Positions 61,467 through 64,000 of a DNA stretch of 64,000 bases are shown here, piece after piece. This stretch comes from Escherichia sp. E1V33 (GTDB lineage Bacteria; Pseudomonadota; Gammaproteobacteria; Enterobacterales; Enterobacteriaceae), in assembly GCF_004211955.1 (NCBI RefSeq), contig NZ_RHJI01000019.1, positions 1 to 64,000 on the forward strand. The letters are read 5' to 3'. The notes under the pieces were generated by a model that saw nothing but the letters and a program-made list of their open reading frames with translations, ran no database searches and had not been told where the DNA came from. The position numbers were made by a program, and so were the translations under genes. Within the stretch, counting starts at the first letter, position 1. Every line of letters begins with the position of its first letter.

Positions 61467-61530
61467 CTCCCCTCCCCTCGCTGTGATATAATTTTCCCCA
61501 CTTTTACTCATTCTCCACGGAGATGCCGTT

Positions 61531-62172
61531 TTGTATCAGGATAAAATTCTTGTCCGCCAGCTCGGCCTTCAGCCATACGAGCCTATTTCTCAGGCTATGC
61601 ATGAATTCACCGATACCCGTGATGAAAATACCCTTGATGAAATCTGGCTCGTTGAACACCATCCTGTATTCACCCAGGGGCAAGCAGGTAAAGCGGAACA
61701 TATTTTAATGCCGGGCGATATTCCGGTGATCCAGAGCGATCGCGGCGGCCAGGTAACTTATCATGGGCCGGGGCAACAGGTAATGTATGTGTTGCTTAAC
61801 CTCAAGCGTAGGAAGCTGGGCGTGCGTGAACTGGTGACCTTGCTCGAACAAACGGTAGTGAATACCCTGGCCGAACTGGATATTGAAGCGCACCCTCGGG
61901 CTGATGCTCCAGGTGTCTACGTTGGGGAAAAGAAAATTTGTTCACTTGGCTTACGTATTCGCCGCGGTTGTTCATTCCACGGTCTGGCATTAAACGTCAA
62001 TATGGATCTTTCGCCATTTTTACGTATCAACCCTTGTGGTTATGCCGGGATGGAAATGGCAAAAATATCGCAATGGAAACCTGATGCGACCACCGATAAT
62101 ATTGCACCGCGCTTGCTGGCAAATATTTTAGCGCTACTCAAAAATCCTGCCGTAGAATATATCCCTGCTTAA
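61531..62172 (+). CDS. lipB: LipB, octanoyltransferase
   Basis: This 213-residue enzyme transfers octanoate from octanoyl-ACP to apo-lipoyl domains. It starts with TTG at 61531 (fMet-Tyr-Gln-Asp), as in E. coli. The active site includes Cys169 ([11 protein letters not shown]) and a lysine in [23 protein letters not shown] is the family signature. It produces the octanoyl substrate for LipA, encoded next, with no ybeF between them. Confidence 0.97.
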   Translation: MYQDKILVRQLGLQPYEPISQAMHEFTDTRDENTLDEIWLVEHHPVFTQGQAGKAEHILMPGDIPVIQSDRGGQVTYHGPGQQVMYVLLNLKRRKLGVRELVTLLEQTVVNTLAELDIEAHPRADAPGVYVGEKKICSLGLRIRRGCSFHGLALNVNMDLSPFLRINPCGYAGMEMAKISQWKPDATTDNIAPRLLANILALLKNPAVEYIPA

Positions 62173-62184
62173 TTCCCTCTCATA

Positions 62185-62210
62185 AATGACCCAAACCATA
62201 TTGGGTCATT
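62185..62210 (+). terminator. Hairpin after lipB
   Basis: AATGACCCAA ACCATA TTGGGTCATT is a 10-bp perfect stem. The rest of the 293-bp gap to lipA (62211-62465) shows no gene; AT-rich sequence before lipA probably carries its promoter. Confidence 0.6.
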
Positions 62211-62465
62211 GCACTCAGCGTGCTCCAGTGCTTCGCGGCGAACGAAATGTGTTTTGAAAAACTATCGTTACATAGAGTTCACAGCGCAGAACGATAAAAT
62301 GGCACAAACCAACAACAATTTTACATTTTCGCGACCGCTTTGGCTGCTTTCTGGGCCGTTTCAATGATATACTGCCAGTCGTTAATTCAAAAATAGTTGA
62401 TAATTACAACAATCCATTGAATTGAAACGCTTTCCTTCGTAATTCGCAACTGGAACACGCACGCT

Positions 62466-63431
62466 ATGAGTAAACCCATTGTGATGGAACGCGGTGTTAA
62501 ATACCGCGATGCCGATAAGATGGCCCTTATCCCGGTTAAAAACGTGGCAACAGAGCGCGAAGCCCTGCTGCGCAAGCCGGAATGGATGAAAATCAAGCTT
62601 CCCGCGGACTCTACACGTATCCAGGGCATCAAAGCCGCAATGCGCAAAAATGGCCTGCATTCTGTCTGTGAGGAAGCCTCCTGCCCTAACCTGGCAGAGT
62701 GCTTCAACCACGGCACAGCAACATTTATGATCCTCGGCGCCATTTGTACCCGCCGTTGTCCGTTCTGTGACGTTGCCCACGGTCGCCCGGTCGCCCCGGA
62801 TGCTAACGAGCCGGTAAAACTGGCGCAGACCATTGCTGATATGGCGCTGCGTTATGTGGTTATCACCTCCGTTGACCGCGATGACCTGCGAGATGGCGGA
62901 GCCCAGCACTTTGCGGATTGCATTACTGCCATCCGGGAAAAAAGCCCGGAAATCAAAATTGAAACTCTGGTGCCGGATTTCCGTGGTCGTATGGATCGCG
63001 CACTGGATATTCTGACCGCCACACCGCCAGACGTGTTCAACCACAACCTGGAAAACGTACCGCGTATTTACCGTCAGGTACGCCCGGGCGCAGATTACAA
63101 CTGGTCTCTAAAGCTATTAGAACGCTTTAAAGAAGCGCATCCGGAGATCCCGACCAAATCCGGTTTGATGGTGGGACTGGGTGAAACCAATGAAGAGATT
63201 ATTGAAGTCATGCGCGATCTGCGTCGTCATGGTGTAACCATGTTGACGCTGGGGCAATATCTGCAGCCAAGCCGCCATCACCTGCCGGTGCAACGCTACG
63301 TTAGCCCGGATGAGTTTGATGAAATGAAGGCCGAAGCGCTGGCGATGGGCTTTACCCATGCTGCGTGCGGTCCGTTTGTCCGCTCTTCGTATCACGCCGA
63401 CTTGCAGGCGAAAGGGATGGAAGTTAAGTAA
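62466..63431 (+). CDS. lipA: Lipoyl synthase
   Basis: This 321-residue radical-SAM enzyme inserts two sulfurs into protein-bound octanoyl groups. Auxiliary-cluster cysteines are in [13 protein letters not shown]; the SAM cluster is Cys94-x3-Cys98-x2-Cys101 (CTRRCPFC). A C-terminal serine within VRSSYHAD fits the auxiliary-cluster ligand known for LipA. It completes the lipB-lipA pathway. A strong terminator follows. Confidence 0.98.
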   Translation: MSKPIVMERGVKYRDADKMALIPVKNVATEREALLRKPEWMKIKLPADSTRIQGIKAAMRKNGLHSVCEEASCPNLAECFNHGTATFMILGAICTRRCPFCDVAHGRPVAPDANEPVKLAQTIADMALRYVVITSVDRDDLRDGGAQHFADCITAIREKSPEIKIETLVPDFRGRMDRALDILTATPPDVFNHNLENVPRIYRQVRPGADYNWSLKLLERFKEAHPEIPTKSGLMVGLGETNEEIIEVMRDLRRHGVTMLTLGQYLQPSRHHLPVQRYVSPDEFDEMKAEALAMGFTHAACGPFVRSSYHADLQAKGMEVK

Positions 63432-63462
63432 TCGTGTAATAATTACTTACATCTGTCTGATA

Positions 63463-63493
63463 AAAAACCCGCTATCTGAAGCGGGTTTTTTTA
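63463..63493. terminator. lipA terminator
   Basis: AAAAAACCCGC / GCGGGTTTTTT with loop TATCTGAA has T-runs on both strands and serves lipA, possibly tatE too. Confidence 0.9.
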
Positions 63494-63530
63494 TCGAACA
63501 AGATATTGAGAGAGCGTCCTGCTCGCCACG

Positions 63531-63734
63531 TCACTCTTTATGAGAGAGCTTTTCAGCCTGAATATCAACGTCTGCGCCTTTTTTAGCCGCAGCGTCGTCG
63601 TCATTCATCGCTTTCTTGAACCCTTTAATGGCCGCGCCCAGGTCGCCGCCCAGCGTACGTAACTTCTTAGTCCCAAACAGCAGAACGACCAGCGCCGCAA
63701 CTACCAGCAGTTTGGTAATACTAATCTCACCCAT
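63531..63734 (-). CDS. tatE: TatE, twin-arginine translocase subunit (TatA paralogue)
   Basis: This 67-residue protein has one N-terminal membrane helix (about 4-21, [18 protein letters not shown]), the TatA-family hinge [20 protein letters not shown] and an acidic/basic tail. It can replace TatA in exporting folded proteins. It is transcribed toward lipA, away from the nitrilase gene at the window end. Confidence 0.97.
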   Translation of the reverse strand: MGEISITKLLVVAALVVLLFGTKKLRTLGGDLGAAIKGFKKAMNDDDAAAKKGADVDIQAEKLSHKE

Positions 63735-63862
63735 AGATACCTTCTTGACATAAAACTGGCAACAGTACGCGCCTTAAAAACCAGAGAATATTAACGGTCA
63801 TTCGACGCGCGCACACAATAGCAATCTGTAACAAGGTGAATCAAGCGCCGAGTAAAAAAACA

Positions 63863-64000
63863 TCATAATAATTGCGGCGGCACAAACCGGCGGTTGTTTA
63901 AAACAGGCAACTGCGCGCGCACCTGACGCACACGTTCAGGCGTCACTTCCGCCATGATTAACGCGGGCATTTCCGCTGCCGCAGCAATAGTAACGCCAAA
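63863..64000 (-). CDS. ybeM: C-terminal end of a nitrilase-family protein (YbeM/Nit1)
   Basis: The minus strand carries 45 codons ending in TGA (63863-63865), running off the window: the tail includes [20 protein letters not shown] and then [10 protein letters not shown], which fits the C-terminus of deaminated-glutathione amidase (Nit1/YbeM). The gene is 5'-truncated in K-12 as I remember it; whether it is intact here cannot be seen. Confidence 0.75.
   Translation of the reverse strand, partial: FGVTIAAAAEMPALIMAEVTPERVRQVRAQLPVLNNRRFVPPQLL

Overview
This window is chromosomal DNA of an Escherichia, E. coli-like in gene content, order and protein sequence (Fur, AsnB, MiaB, LeuS and others match remembered E. 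coli proteins almost throughout). It is not a K-12 copy. Compared with the K-12 map as I remember it, and running in the opposite direction, it lacks the speF-potE block between kdpE and pgm, lacks ybeF between lipB and lipA, and has no IS5 between lnt and gltI. Several proteins (LptE, CobC, UbiF) carry substitutions. A non-K-12 E. coli lineage or a close sister species is likely; I cannot name the strain.

Layout. 1-1051: AT-rich flank with the start of an unidentified leftward gene, then ybfA. 1364-9129: kdpFABC (high-affinity K+ pump) and the kdpDE two-component system, overlapping end to start. 9292-12888: pgm and seqA leftward, ybfF and SOS-type ybfE rightward. 13028-14293: fldA, uof and fur, followed by a tandemly duplicated terminator/BIME block. 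14733-25280: amino-sugar region with chitoporin chiP-chiQ, glnS, and the divergent nagE / nagBACD regulon with NagC and CRP sites. 25677-28423: asnB and a seven-gene tRNA operon (Met, Leu, Gln, Gln, Met, Gln, Gln). 28571-35679: ubiF, miaB, ybeZ-ybeY-ybeX-lnt. 36075-39292: gltIJKL glutamate/aspartate ABC transporter with a sigma-54-like promoter and the SroC sponge RNA. 39410-40345: rihA. 40429-48252: Hsp70 hscC and two copies of a J-protein / DUF1266 / Sel1-repeat module (djlC-ybeU-ybeT and djlB-ybeR-ybeQ). 48322-54521: ybeL, leuS, lptE, holA, nadD, cobC. 54784-61058: rsfS-rlmH-mrdA-mrdB-rlpA and dacA (ribosome silencing, 23S methylation, rod-shape wall synthesis). 61168-64000: ybeD, lipB, lipA (lipoate synthesis), tatE, and the 3' end of a nitrilase-family gene.

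Most of the window is core genome, well packed, with REP/BIME elements in several gene gaps. The part least explained by known biology is the HscC / DjlB-DjlC / YbeU-YbeR / YbeT-YbeQ cluster. It looks like a dedicated Hsp70 with two tail-anchored, degenerate J-proteins and duplicated partners of unknown function. I saw no CRISPR array, no intact insertion sequence, no prophage and no frameshifted gene apart from one possible gene remnant near 27383-27514.
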